Origin: Rhynchopus euleeides
Taxonomy: Eukaryota; Euglenozoa; Diplonemea; Diplonemida; Diplonemidae
NCBI GenBank assembly: GCA_963210315.1
Contig: OY723308.1
Span: 868,001 to 932,000 of the forward strand
Length of the DNA: 64,000 nt
Direction: 5' to 3'
Both the position numbers and the translations under genes were made by a program. Below the pieces are notes generated by a model. The model had not been told where the DNA came from and searched no databases. It saw only the letters and a list, made by a program, of their open reading frames with translations. Shown here one piece after another: positions 12,001-24,000 of the stretch. Position 1 is the stretch's first letter; every line of letters starts with the position of its first letter.

Positions 12001-15000
12001 CAGCACAGAGCCACACGGTGCACCCCGGCGCGGTGGGGCAGGCCATGGAGCAGGTGTCTGCCGAGCTGGCAGGCACGCTGGCCGCCCTCCGCCGCAACGG
12101 GACAGACTCCATCGCCGCACGCAACGAGGTGCGCAACGGCATCGCCTCCGCGAAGCAGCAGTGCGAGCAGGCGGCGAGCGCAGCCGAAGGCTGCCGCGAG
12201 GTGGCCTCCGCCCTGCAGGGCATGGAGGCACACCTCGCCTCGGGGGGCACCGCTGACCCCAGGGACTTGCAGGTGCTGGCGGGCAAGGCGGCAGCCTCCG
12301 CCGCACGCCTGCAGGGCAGCTCCGCTGCCATCGCCAACCTCGCAGATGACCTCACTGCGGCAGCCTCCCGCGCGCCTGACGGTGCGGTCACATCAGCAGA
12401 GCTCCACCGCATGCGGGACGACGCCCTCAGGGCAAGCTGCCTCCCGGTTCTCGACGCGCGCGGCGCCACTCAGCAGCTGTCGGACCGCCTCGACACCCTT
12501 GCCTCCCGCAAGGCCTCCGGCGACACCGTCACCCCGGAGGAGGCAGCCGCGCTGCTGCACGACGTGCAGGCAACCCTCGAGGCATTCCCCGAAACCCGCG
12601 CCTCGCTGCAGCCCCTCCTGGAGGTGCTGCAGGGCGCGGCGGGGCCCGGCGCCGCCGCGCTGTCGACGCGCGACCTCATCGATCTGTCGCAGGCGGCGCG
12701 CGGCGGCGACGCCGCCCTCACCGCTGTCGCAGACGTGTCGGAAGCCATCCGGCAGCTGGAGGCGGCGGGGCCACCCCCCTCTGAGACCGCCACACGCAGC
12801 GTCGCTGGGCTGTGCCGCTCCCTCGCAGAACAACACCCGGAGCTGGCCCCAATGCTGCTCAGCCTTGCTGAGGTGTACGCAAAGGGGGGCCCTGGCGGTG
12901 CCACCGCCGCCGCCGCCGCCACATCGGAGCAGCACGGCGCACTCCAGCATGGCACCGATGTGCCGGAGGCGATCCGCTATGCGCTGCACCACCCTGACGT
13001 GTCGCAGCGCGACTGCCTGGAGGCAGCCCTGCAAGGCGTCGACACCGCGGTGCATCATGTGGCTGACGCCCTCGCCGATGCGCTGCGCGACCCGGATGTG
13101 TCGCCCGACAGCCGCGCACAGGCTATCGATGTGCTGCGGATCTCTGAGAGCGGCGCGCCTGCCCTGCAGGTGCACCAGGCGTTGGCTGCGGTGGACATGG
13201 CCCCCCTGGGTGCCAGGGTTGGGAGTGTGCTGGAGGCGCGCAACGCAGAGCTGCTGCGGAGCCTGCAGGCTGCAGGGGAGGCGGCGGCTGCCGTGGCGCG
13301 CGATGAGGACACCCCAGATGAGGTGCGGCGCACGCTGTGGGAGGCGCATGTCTCGGCGCAGATGGCAGACGCGGTGCGCGAGCTTCTTCCGGAGATGTCG
13401 GAGCTGGGCAGCGAGAGTGCGGACCTGGTGCGCCACGCAGTGGCATCTGCGGAGCAGGGGCGCAGCGGGGAGCTGGCCTGCGTGCTGCGCCATGTCGCAC
13501 AGGCGGAGGACACGCCGGTTCACATCAAGGAGGCTGCCGCAGGGATTGCCGATGCAACCTCTTCGGGCATCGCAGAGGCGCTGCTGGATGCGAGGCGAGC
13601 GGCGGAGCGTGGCGAGGGTGCCATGTCAGACCTGCAGGCACAGCTGGACAGCCTCGCGAGCGATAAGGAGCGCCTCGAGGCGGAGCTGCGTGCCTGCCAC
13701 GATGCGATCACCGGAACCGAGGCGCTGCAGGCTGCTGAGCGTGACGCGCATGCCGTGGAGGGTGCGCAGCACGGGAGGCAGATGGCCAAGCTGGAGGAGG
13801 CGTGCAGCATCCTCGAGGCGCAGATCCAGACGCACGAGGCGCGGCTCGCGGAGTCCGACGGGGAGGTGCAGCGCCTGGCGGGCAGCCTCGACACATCCAA
13901 CCAGGAGGTGGCGGTGTCGCGGCAGCGCCTGGAGGAGATGGCCGCCACGATGCACCATGTCGCCAGCCAGCCCGGCCTGTCGCCGTCTGCCCGTGAGGCC
14001 CTCCGGGCCACGCTGGCCGGGATGCAGCTGGGCGAGGCGGAGGCGGCAGCCGCACAGCTGCTGTCGCAGGCTGGCACCGACGGCACGCCTGCTCTGTCCG
14101 AGGCAACCCGCGAGCACCTCATGGAGCTGACGGGGTCTGCCTCGCAGCTTGCCTCGCCGCAGCAGCAGCAGGCACGGCTGGGGGAGCTGGTGTCTGTCCT
14201 GCGGGGCGAGGGTGTCGAGCTGCGCACAGAGCAGGGCGAGGAGGCGATACCCCGCCAGGGGGACTTCGACCACATGGCGCATGCTGTGCGGAGCATCCTG
14301 CGGCAGAAGGATGTGCCGGATCATGTCCGCAAGATGCTGTCCGATGCGCTGCATGCACACACCCTGCGGATGGACCGGCTCGACATCATCGACTCCACCA
14401 GCGAGACGACGGAGGAGGCCACCGAGGATGCGGACCACCTAGCCCACCTTGCGGGGCAGCTGGCCCTCACCGCGCAGCAGCTGCACCACGGCTCCATCGA
14501 TGCGGGTGTGGCAGAGGCGTCGCTCCGCTCCATGACAGTTGCGCTGCGCGAGGTTGGCGAGCACAGCGTGGCGGCACGCCTCACCGACGCGATGGACCAA
14601 CCCATCGAGGGCATGGTCGACGTGCTGGAGGGTGCTGCCGCAACCGCTGCGGCAACTGCAGCCCACGGCTTGCCTGTGGGTGCGCGCATCGCAGAGCTGC
14701 TGTCGGAGCTGGAGGCGCTGGAGCACCGCGTTGCCCGCGGGGAGAAGGTGCCGCACGAGGTGCTCGCGAGGCTGCAGGACCGTGCCCTGGAGGCCTGCGG
14801 GCACGGGGCAGGGGCGAGCGAGGCAGCTGCCCTGAGCATCCGCGACAGCTGCCGTGCGGCGCAGGGCTCTACAGAGTGCAGGCAGCTTGCGGACACCGTG
14901 ATGTCCGCCGCACGCCGCCACCCCGAGCTTGCTGAGGCCATGGCGCAGACGGCGGGCGCTCTGCGGCAGGGCAGCACCGAGCAGGCCTCTGCAAGCGCCG

Positions 15001-18000
15001 ACGCCATCGCCACCTCCCTCCGCGACGCGCGTGTCCTGGCTGCGGAGGTGGAGGAGCTCGCACGCCGCTACGTCCTGGGGGAGACGGGGCAGGACCTCAC
15101 CCATGTCACCGACGAGGCTGTGGAGTGCCTGCAGCAGGTGGTGACGCACGCCGACTCCAGCACCATGTCCACCAAGCTCTCCGGTGCGATTGCCGGGCTG
15201 CAGAAGGCATCGGAGCTGCTCTCACGCGGCGACATCGAGGCATCCACACAGGAGGTGGGCAGGGCTGCCTCCGCAGCAGCAGAGGGTGCAGGGTGCGGCG
15301 TGTCCTCCGCAGCCGATGCGGCGCGCCGTGTGTGCACCGCATGCCTCGCCCTGCGGGGGCGCCTCACCACACGCGCCGACACCGCAGGGAGCCCCCCGCG
15401 CACCCACGCCAAGACAGCCATGCAGAGCCTGGCGGTGGAGGCCCTGGCAGCGTCGAGGGCTATCCCGCCCTCCTCCGCTGCTTCGGAACAGCTCCGCCTG
15501 TGCCATGTGGCGCTGGAGGAGGCGGTGCGGCTGGAGGGCAGCCAGGCGGAGGCTGCGGTGCGCAGGGCAGAGGCTGCTGCGAGCGGCGCTGCCGAGGCGC
15601 ACATCGGGGCGCGCCGCGCCGAGGCTGCGGCGAGCGAGGCGGCTGCGCTGCTGGGGCAGCAGGATGCGGAGGGCGCGCGCCGCGCGCTGCGCGTCGCCGC
15701 CGACACCGCGGCTGCCGCCAGCGCGGTGACAACCGGCACCACGGAGGCTGCGCTGAAGAGCTGCTCGCTGCAGCTCGCCGCCCTGATGGATGCCCTCGAC
15801 ACAAAGCCTGCCGCGCTGAGCGCGCTGGAGGCGGAGGCAGTTGCCAGCCGCCTCCGCCGCCTCGCCGGCGAGCCCGGCGGCGAGGAGGCTGCGGCACGCA
15901 TGGTGGCGGTGCGCATCAACGAGATCCGCAGCAGCGCCGCCGGGCGCCGCCGCCGCTCGCTCTACCGCCTCCGCCACCCCGCAGACGTCTTCGCTGGGGA
16001 GCAGGCCAGCTCGCCCTCCGCCGCCGAGGAGGGCGCACACAGCCTGGCACGGCAGCTGCGGGCAGCCGAGGCTACCCTCGCCAGTGGGGACCGCCTGCAG
16101 CGTGAAGATCTGGAGACCCTGCAGGACGCCGCAGCCCGGGTGGGTGCCATGGCTTCCACAGGCGTGGTGCGGGCTGCGATGTGCGGCGATATCGCCTCCA
16201 GCCTGGAGGCGGCAGCCGTGGCTCTGGAAGATGACTACGCTGCAGAGAGGCTGCAGGGGCACGTCGCGTCTGCCCTGCGGGCCTGCGAGGGGGCTGCTGC
16301 AGGCGCCGGCAAGGCGCGCCGCGCAGCCAACAGCCTCTGGGGCATGGAGTCGAAGGCGGGCAGCGGGAGGCCCCCTTCGGGCTCCGACCTGGCGGAGCTG
16401 CAGGACGACATTGGCACAGCCGTGCAGAACGTCCCGCCCTCCGCAGCAGCCCCGCTGGGGCTGCTGGGCACAGGGCTCAGGTCGCTTGCCGACGGGGTGC
16501 GCCGCGGGAGGGATGCGCAGGCCAGCGAGTTGGGCGCCCTGCGCGATGTGGCTGCCCGGGCTGCAGGCCTGCCTGTGCGTGACCCGGTGGAGGCTGCCAC
16601 ACAGCCCGTGGCCCGCGTGCTGACCTCCGTGCTGGCGAAGTCTGAGGGTGTTGCCCCAGAGGATGTGCGCCTCGTGTCGCAGACAGCATACCAAGGTGTC
16701 GAGAGGCGTCCCGAGGCGCAGCAGAAGCTGCAGGGCATCATCTCGCGCATCGACAACATGGCGCAGGCAGGGGCTGCGACAAAGAGGGAGCTCGTTGACG
16801 TGCAGTCTCTGGTGCACCGCACGCGGGCTGAGCGTGATGTGCCCCAATGCGACAGTGCGGTGCAGTGCCCCGATGAAGCCCGGGAGATGCGCGCCTCGAA
16901 GGCTGCTGCGTTGGAGAAGCAGAATGTCGAGGACTCGCATCGGGCAGAGATTGACGGGCTGCAGGCGCAGGTGGATGAGGCGCAGGAGATGCTGCAGCGC
17001 CTGCGCACCGAGGTGAAGGACCTGGAGGAGGCACAGGGCACCCTGGCTGAGGAGCACAAGGGCCTGCAGGAGCAGGCTGAGGCTGCAGCCGCTGCGCATG
17101 TCAGGCAGAGCGACGACAAGGAGAAGCAGCTCGCCTCTGCAGTGCACGACACACACCAGCTGCGCAGCGAGCTCCGCGAGGTCAGCGCCGCACGCCTCGG
17201 CGAAAGCCATGCCGCGCAGCAGGACCTGCTGTGCCTCGACGAGGGTGTGGGGCGCGCAGCCATCGCCTCCGAGGAGGCGCTCGCCGCGCAGCAGCTCCAC
17301 CTCGACAGCCACACCGCACTCTGCGCGGAGCTGGCACGGCTGCAGGCCAACACGGCGGAGCTGGAGGGCGAGTTGGCCGGGGTGCAGGACGCCAAGGCGG
17401 CGGCCGACACATCGGCAGCAGGCCTTGCGGAGGATCTGGCTGTGCAGCAGCAGGAGGTTGCACGCCTGGAGGCGCTGTGTGCGGAGCAGCAGGATGCCAC
17501 AGAGCAGCTGCAGACCGACCTGCAGGACGCGGCTGCCGCGAGGGACACGCTCCTCAGCGATGTCAACGAGGCGGTGGCTGTGGCGTCGGGCAGCCCGCGC
17601 CGCGCGGCTGCGGAGGACGAGGCGCTGCCGCCATCATCCCCGCTGCGCGCCGTGCTGCATCAGCAGGAGCGTGTGGACAAACTCAGCAGCCGTGTCGCAG
17701 AGTTGGAAGCGGACAACACAACACTGAACACCACCTGCGAGGGCACGCGTGCTGACCTGCAGCAGGCAGTGGAGTCCCGCGACTCCCTGCAGGAGCGCCT
17801 GCAGAACAGCACCTCGCGTGCCGAGACTGCAGAGTCTGACCTGCAGAAGACGCGGCAGCGCGCCAGCGCTGCGGAGGACAGCCTGCGCGAGACAGGCGAG
17901 CAGCTGTCTGACGTGCGGCGGCAGCTGGAGGATGTCAGCAGGGTGGAGGCCACGCAGCGCATGCAGGCCGAGCAGCGTGCAGAGGAGGTGGCGCGGATGA

Positions 18001-21000
18001 AGGGCGAGCAGGAGGAGCTGCAGCAGCTGCTGCACGACAACCAGGCTGCGTACGAGCAGGAGAGGAGGCAGCTGGAGCAGAGCCACGCGGAGGCGATGCA
18101 GGAGAAGATCTGCCTGGGCGACGAGGTGGTGGCCAAGGCGGATGAGAATGCGAAGCTGCTGGCTGCGCTGCAGGAGCAGGAGCAGAAGTTGACGGAAGTG
18201 CACCGCACGGCGGACTCCGTGCAGCACAGCCTGGAGGACGCGCGCTACCAGCTGCGCGACACAGGCTCGGAGCTGGAGGAGACGAAGTCGCGTGAGGCAC
18301 AGCTGGTGCAGGAGGTCGATGGGCTGCGGAAGGAGGCAAAGGACATTCTCCGCGACAAGAATGCCATCATCGACTCCCTGAGGCAGCGCGTGCAGGACAG
18401 GGAGGATGCGACAGACAAGAAGGCGGTGCGTCTCCAGGCTGTTGAATCCGACCTCGATGAGGCGCACACCCAGCGCCGCGATGCGGAGGCGGCAGCCTCC
18501 AAGACAAAGCATGCCCTGAAGACCACCGAGGCTGAGTGCGAAACGCTGCGCGCGCAGAAGGAATCTATGGAGACAAAGCTTGCCTCCACAGAGCGTATCC
18601 TCGCGGAGAAGGACCTTGCCCTGACGGAGGCGGAGCAAGAGGCTTCCGACCTGCGGAAGAAGGTGGCGCGCGGGGTGGATGTTTCTACAGAGGAGCTGAG
18701 GCGGCGCGACACAGAGAGGGAGCAGCAGGAGCGGCACGTGCAGGAGCTGAAGGAGGAGGTGGCCAGCGCATCGGAGCGTTGCCAGAGGGAGAGCGACACG
18801 CGCGCCGCGCTGGAGCATGCCCTGAAGGAGAAGGAGCAGGAGGTGCGGAACTCGCGTGCCACCATCACGGATCTGGAGGACAAATGCCTGAAGCTGGATG
18901 AGCAGTCGCAGGAGCTTGCCAACGAGCTGGAGTACCACACCTCGGAGGTGGTGAAGCGCGACGAGGCTGCCGTGCAGCGGTCCACAGATCTGGAGAAGGC
19001 GCGCGCGCAGTGCACCGAGCTTTCCGCACAGCTCGACGAAGCACGCCACTCCGCTGCTGCCTCCGAGTCGCGCCTCCGCGATGCGGAGAAGCGCAACACT
19101 GCCGAGATGGAGAAGCAGAGCCTGGCGCTGAAGGAGCAGCACCGCGAGGCGGAGTCTGCAAAGGCAGAGGCCGAGAGGACCTCAGCCGCGCTGTCGCGGG
19201 AGAAGTCTGTGCTGGAGAGGGACACCGCCGCCTCCACGCAGGCCCTCGAGAAGGCGGAGGCACGCGCCACCGAGCTGAACACTGCACTGGAGGAAGCCTC
19301 TGCTGATATCGAGCGGAAACAGCGTGAGCTGGATGCCTTAGCGTCGACATCCAATGAGTCGCGTGCAGAGGTGCAGCGCCTCCGCGATGATGTCACGAAG
19401 GAGAGGTCCCGGGCTGACGTGCTGCAGACCGAGCTGGCCGAAGCCAACCATAAGGTGTCTGAGACGGGGGTTCGGGCGAAGGAGCTCGAGGTGTCTGCTG
19501 CGGAGAGCCAGGCGCTTGTCTCAAAGGTGAGTGCGCTGGAGGGTTCCACGAAGGAGCAGGCGCAGCGGGTGGAGGAGCTTGAGAAGGAGGCTGTGGAGCT
19601 CAACACGCAGCTCCGCAGCAAGGCGGAGGAGCTTGACACCTGCCGCACCGACATGCAGGAGATGCAGCAGAAGCGTGTTGCGGAGACTGCAGAGTCAGAG
19701 GCGCTGCGTGAGGAGGTGGCTGTGCAGCGCACCGCTGTCAAGCAGCTGGAGGAGGGGCGCGACAGCCTTGCCCGCGATGTGCAGTTGAAGGAGGAGGAGG
19801 TCGTACGGCTGCAGGGGGAGCAGGTGCGTGCTGACTCTGCCTCCCACACCGCACACGCCGCGCTGGAGGAGAAGGTTGCAAAGCTGGAAGCGACATCCAC
19901 CGAGCAGTGGGAGAAGATCCAACGCCTGGAGAAGGAGGGGGACACCCTCACCTCGCAGCTCGATGCGAAGGAAGCGGATCTCACAGCCTGTCACACGCAG
20001 GTCAAGCAGCTGCAGGAGGAGCGGGAGCGGCTGACCACGACTGCAGGGGAGACAGCCGTGCTGAACGACAAGATTGTGAAGCTGGAGGAGGAGGCGAAGC
20101 AGCAGTGGGACCGCATCCAGCAGCTGGATAGCGACGGGGAGGGCCTGGCTGCCGAGCTCGGGCAGAAGGCGAAGGAGCTGGAGGAGGCACGCCAGAGGGC
20201 TGTGGAGTCTGACAGCCAGGTCGAGGCGCTGGAGGTGGAGAGGCGGGACCTCCTGGAGCGGCAGGATGACGTGTCGGAACAGCTCGCCGCCGCATCGCAC
20301 GACGCTGCGAAAAGCAAAGAGTCGCTGGTTGCTGCAGAGCAGGAGGCTGCCGACGCACGCGCCGCAGCCGCACGCAATGCCGAGCTTGCCTCTGAGCTGG
20401 ATCAGGTCCGGGAGGAGCTTGCCGCTGCCGAGGCAAAGACGACACACCTCAGCAGCACTAGGTCTGACATGGCGTCGCGCAACGAAGACCTTTCCCGGGA
20501 GCTCTCCGCCACCACCGCAGAGCTGGAGGGTGCGAAGAAGTCTCTCCGCGATGCTGAGGCGGCAGCCGAGCAGCACATCTCCCAGGAGAACGACGCCCTC
20601 GCCGCCAAGGTGGACCGCCTCGAGACGCAGGCGCAGGAGCACTGCGACAGAATCGGCATCCTGGAGACGGAGGCGGAGGCCCTGAAGGCCGAGCGGGATG
20701 CCACGGAGGGGAAGCTGCAGGAGTCGTCTGCGCTGTGCAGCGAGGCGCATGCGCAGATCGACGACCTGCAGAGCCGGCATGCGGACCTGCAGGAGGCGCA
20801 CGGCGCGCAGGGTGAGGAGCTCAGCACCCTCAAGGCGAACCACGAGGAGATGTCACGCGGGTTCGACGAGACAACGGAGCTGCTCACACAGGCCGAGGAG
20901 GAGAAGGCAGATCTGCAGGCCCAGCTGGACACCCAATCCGCCGAGCTGCAGCGCACCACCACCGAGCTGGAGGTCGCAACCATCACAGCCGGGTCTGAGG

Positions 21001-24000
21001 CGAAGGCGCTGCAGGAGGAGCAGCGCCGCCACGCCACAGCCCTGCAGAGGCAGGCCTCCAGGGCACGCTCCGCATGCGCCGCATCCGTCACCACCACATC
21101 GACACCGGAGGGTGGGACGCGCCTCCTGGTCACCACCACAGGGCAGGGGAGCGTTGCCTGGGCTGTCATGCCCGCCACCACCGCCGCCGCCGCCATCTCC
21201 TGCGAGGCCCTCCTTGCAGGGGAGGTGTCCGCATCGCATGCGCAGGGCAGGGCCGAGGCCACCCCTCTCCAGGCAGGCACCGCGGTGCAGATCTCCGACG
21301 ACGGTGTGGAGGTCCTCCCCGCAACGATCCTGAAGGTGGGGAGGGACCACTCCGCGGTGGTGAGAATCGAAGGGGAGGAGCTCAGCGTCCCAACGGAGCA
21401 CATCGTCCTCCCTGAAGGGGGCTGGTGCAGCACGCTGCAGATCCCGCTGGGGTCTCTGTCATATGGGCAGCGATATGTCGCAGTTGCCGCAGGAGGTTCC
21501 AACGAAACACCCGCAGCCTCCGCAGAGTTCACCGTTGGGGGTCCCCTCCGGCTCCCTCAGCTCCACGCGGCACTCTCACATGCAGTGGGGGCTGTGGGGC
21601 CCACTCTAGAGGTTGCGGCGAACAGCGACGACACGGCATGGGTCTGCAGCGCGCCGCACAGCAGATGCAGCCTCGCCTATGCTATATTCCGCCAAGGGGA
21701 TGGCAAATCCGCCTCCACCGACCCCACCGCGCGTCGGGAGAAGGCCCTCGCAGGGGGGAGCTGGGCAGTCCCCACAGGCGCATCCCGCGCCACCACCCCC
21801 CTCCGCTCAGGCCCCCTGGCGTCGCTCGCAGGGGATGTGGTTGACGTTCTGCTCTACGCCGCCCCACTGCAGCCCAACCCCGATGGGGTTCAGGAGAGCG
21901 AGTCTGTCCTTCTGGAGAGCATCCCGGTTCCCCAGGCGCCTGCCCCGCGGATCGGGAGGTGTGTGGTGCACCGCGAGCCGCAGGGTTGCCGCATAGAGGC
22001 TGTTGTGGAAGGGGCTCCGGGTCTGCTGTGGTGCTGTGTCGTTCCGCATGTCAGATCCCTCCCGCCGCTGGAGGCGGATGTTGTGGTGGAGAGGTCCCGC
22101 GCGGCAGAGCCGTGCACCGCATCCTCCCGCATGATCCCTGATATCCCAGCGGAGCTGGCTGTTAAAGGGCTGCCCCTCGCAGGGGGTCAGATGCTTGCCT
22201 ACATCGCGGTGGAGGACCCCGCCTCGGGGAACATTGCCGATATGCGGCAGGTCGTCTTCTCCCTCCTCCCGAAACAGCCTGACTTCTCCGCATCCGCCCT
22301 GACACCTGCCGAGGCGAGGTCTAAGGGTTGCTCCATCGCGCTCCGCGTCACGTCCTCCTCCGAGGTTGGCGTGAAATACATTGTATCCCCCAGGGGCACG
22401 CCATGGCCCCCCGCGAGAATGGCCTTCCCCGACGGCTCCAGGGTGGAGGTGCATGGCCTGCGGAGCATGGCCTCCCTTAACGGAAAGGTGGGGACGGTTG
22501 TCGCGCCGGCCGCAGGGCAGGAGAAGGCGGAGGGGGCTGTCTCTATAATGCTGGAGGGGGAGACGATACCACGCGGGGTGCTGCCCGATAACCTCGTGGC
22601 TGCTCCGCCGCGTGCTGCGGATTACGACCCTGGGATGGAGGCGAAGGCACGCGGGCTCTCCGAAGGTGACCCAATGGATGGCACCGTCGGGTTCGTCATC
22701 CGCTCAGACCCTGCCTCAGAGACTGTCCTGATGAGCTTTGGAGGAGCCAGGCGCGCCCTCCGCCCACCCAGCCTCATCCACCCTGGCCTCGACCCTGCAG
22801 CCTGCGCGGTTGCAATGAACCCCGGCGCAAAGTCCTTCACCGCAGAGGCTGGTGTGTCTGAGGTTCTCCTCCACCTTGACGAACCTCTCTCGGACAACAC
22901 AGACTATACGCTTCATATCGTGCCCCACTTCGGTGGGCAGCAGGGGCTTGACCTGAGGGCATCGCAGGAGATCCCTGTCACAATGGGGTATCACACCGCG
23001 GTGGATTTCAGCACCTCCCCGCCGGTTTCCAGGAGCGTCTCCTCCATAACAGCGGTTGGCGGAGCTGCCTCTGCCGAGCTCCGCCTCGAAGCCTTCGGGG
23101 TGGGTGTGCTCTTCTGGGGAGTCCTCCCCGACGAAGGGGGTGCCTCTGCAGAAGCCTCGGGCGACCCCGGCAGAATCGCACGCCTCATCTCCGTCCTGGA
23201 GAGGGGGGGCTCTGGGGATTCGGAGGGGTTTGCCGCTGCGGGGGTGGAGGGGCTGATCCCGGGGGCACCGCAGTGCTTCACCATGGCGCCCCTTCTGTCG
23301 AAGCAGAAGTACCGTGTGCTGGCGTGCCCCAGAACCGAGGAGGATTGGCTGGAGGATCCGGGGGTTCTCCGTGCCGAGTTTTCCACCTTGCCTGGAGCGC
23401 CGAGGCTGCATAATCTGGGGCTTGCTGGGGTGACCTCGTCATCTGTGTCCCTCAGCTATGACATGACAGAGCCGGGCATGCTTTCATACTGTGTGGTGCA
23501 GGCGGGGTTCCAATCGGAGCACCGCGATGATAAGAAAATCCAGCAGGACCTCCGCGCCGAATCACTCGCCTATGAAACGGTTCAGGCCGACACCTCCTCT
23601 GGGCAGGGCACGCTCGCCATCTCTCGGCTCCCCCCAGGGGAGAGCTTCGATGTCTACGTCTGGCCCGCCTCCCCCCGAGGCGATGCCGGCGAGGTTGTGA
23701 AGAACCGCATCAAGACGCTCGACATCCCCCAGCTGGGAGCTATGGAGGTGACCCGCGTCGGACCCTCCTCCGCAGCCTTCCGCTTCACCTCCACGACGGA
23801 GGGGCGGCTGCTGTGGTGCGTCGCCCCGGCGGAAGGCCCTGCCATGTCGCACGCGATTCTGAAGTCCGCAGCGATGGGTGGGGGCGGCGGGGTGGCGGAG
23901 GCTGGGGCCCTGCTGGTGGACACGCTGTATCCCAACAGCCTGCAGGTGGAGCGGCTGGTGCCCAACACGGCGTATCTGTTGCACTACACACCGGCGACGA

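Larger units (their letters stand above)
3..16800 (+). other. Alanine-rich helical repeat region of the giant protein
   Basis: About 5,600 residues dominated by Ala, Glu, Leu, Arg and Ser, with amphipathic helical periodicity and few prolines, resembling stacked helical bundles of the talin-rod or spectrin kind rather than one coiled coil. Degenerate higher-order units recur every 3.1-4.6 kb. One marker is a block around ANSLWGxES (near 1310, 5867, 9005 and 16325, with a more diverged relative near 12180). A second marker is an AAGCG...AA.R..AC block (near 305, 2885, 4845, 7990 and 15295). Two short true coiled coils interrupt it (about 3590-3780 and 13620-13960). I assign no family. Confidence 0.7.
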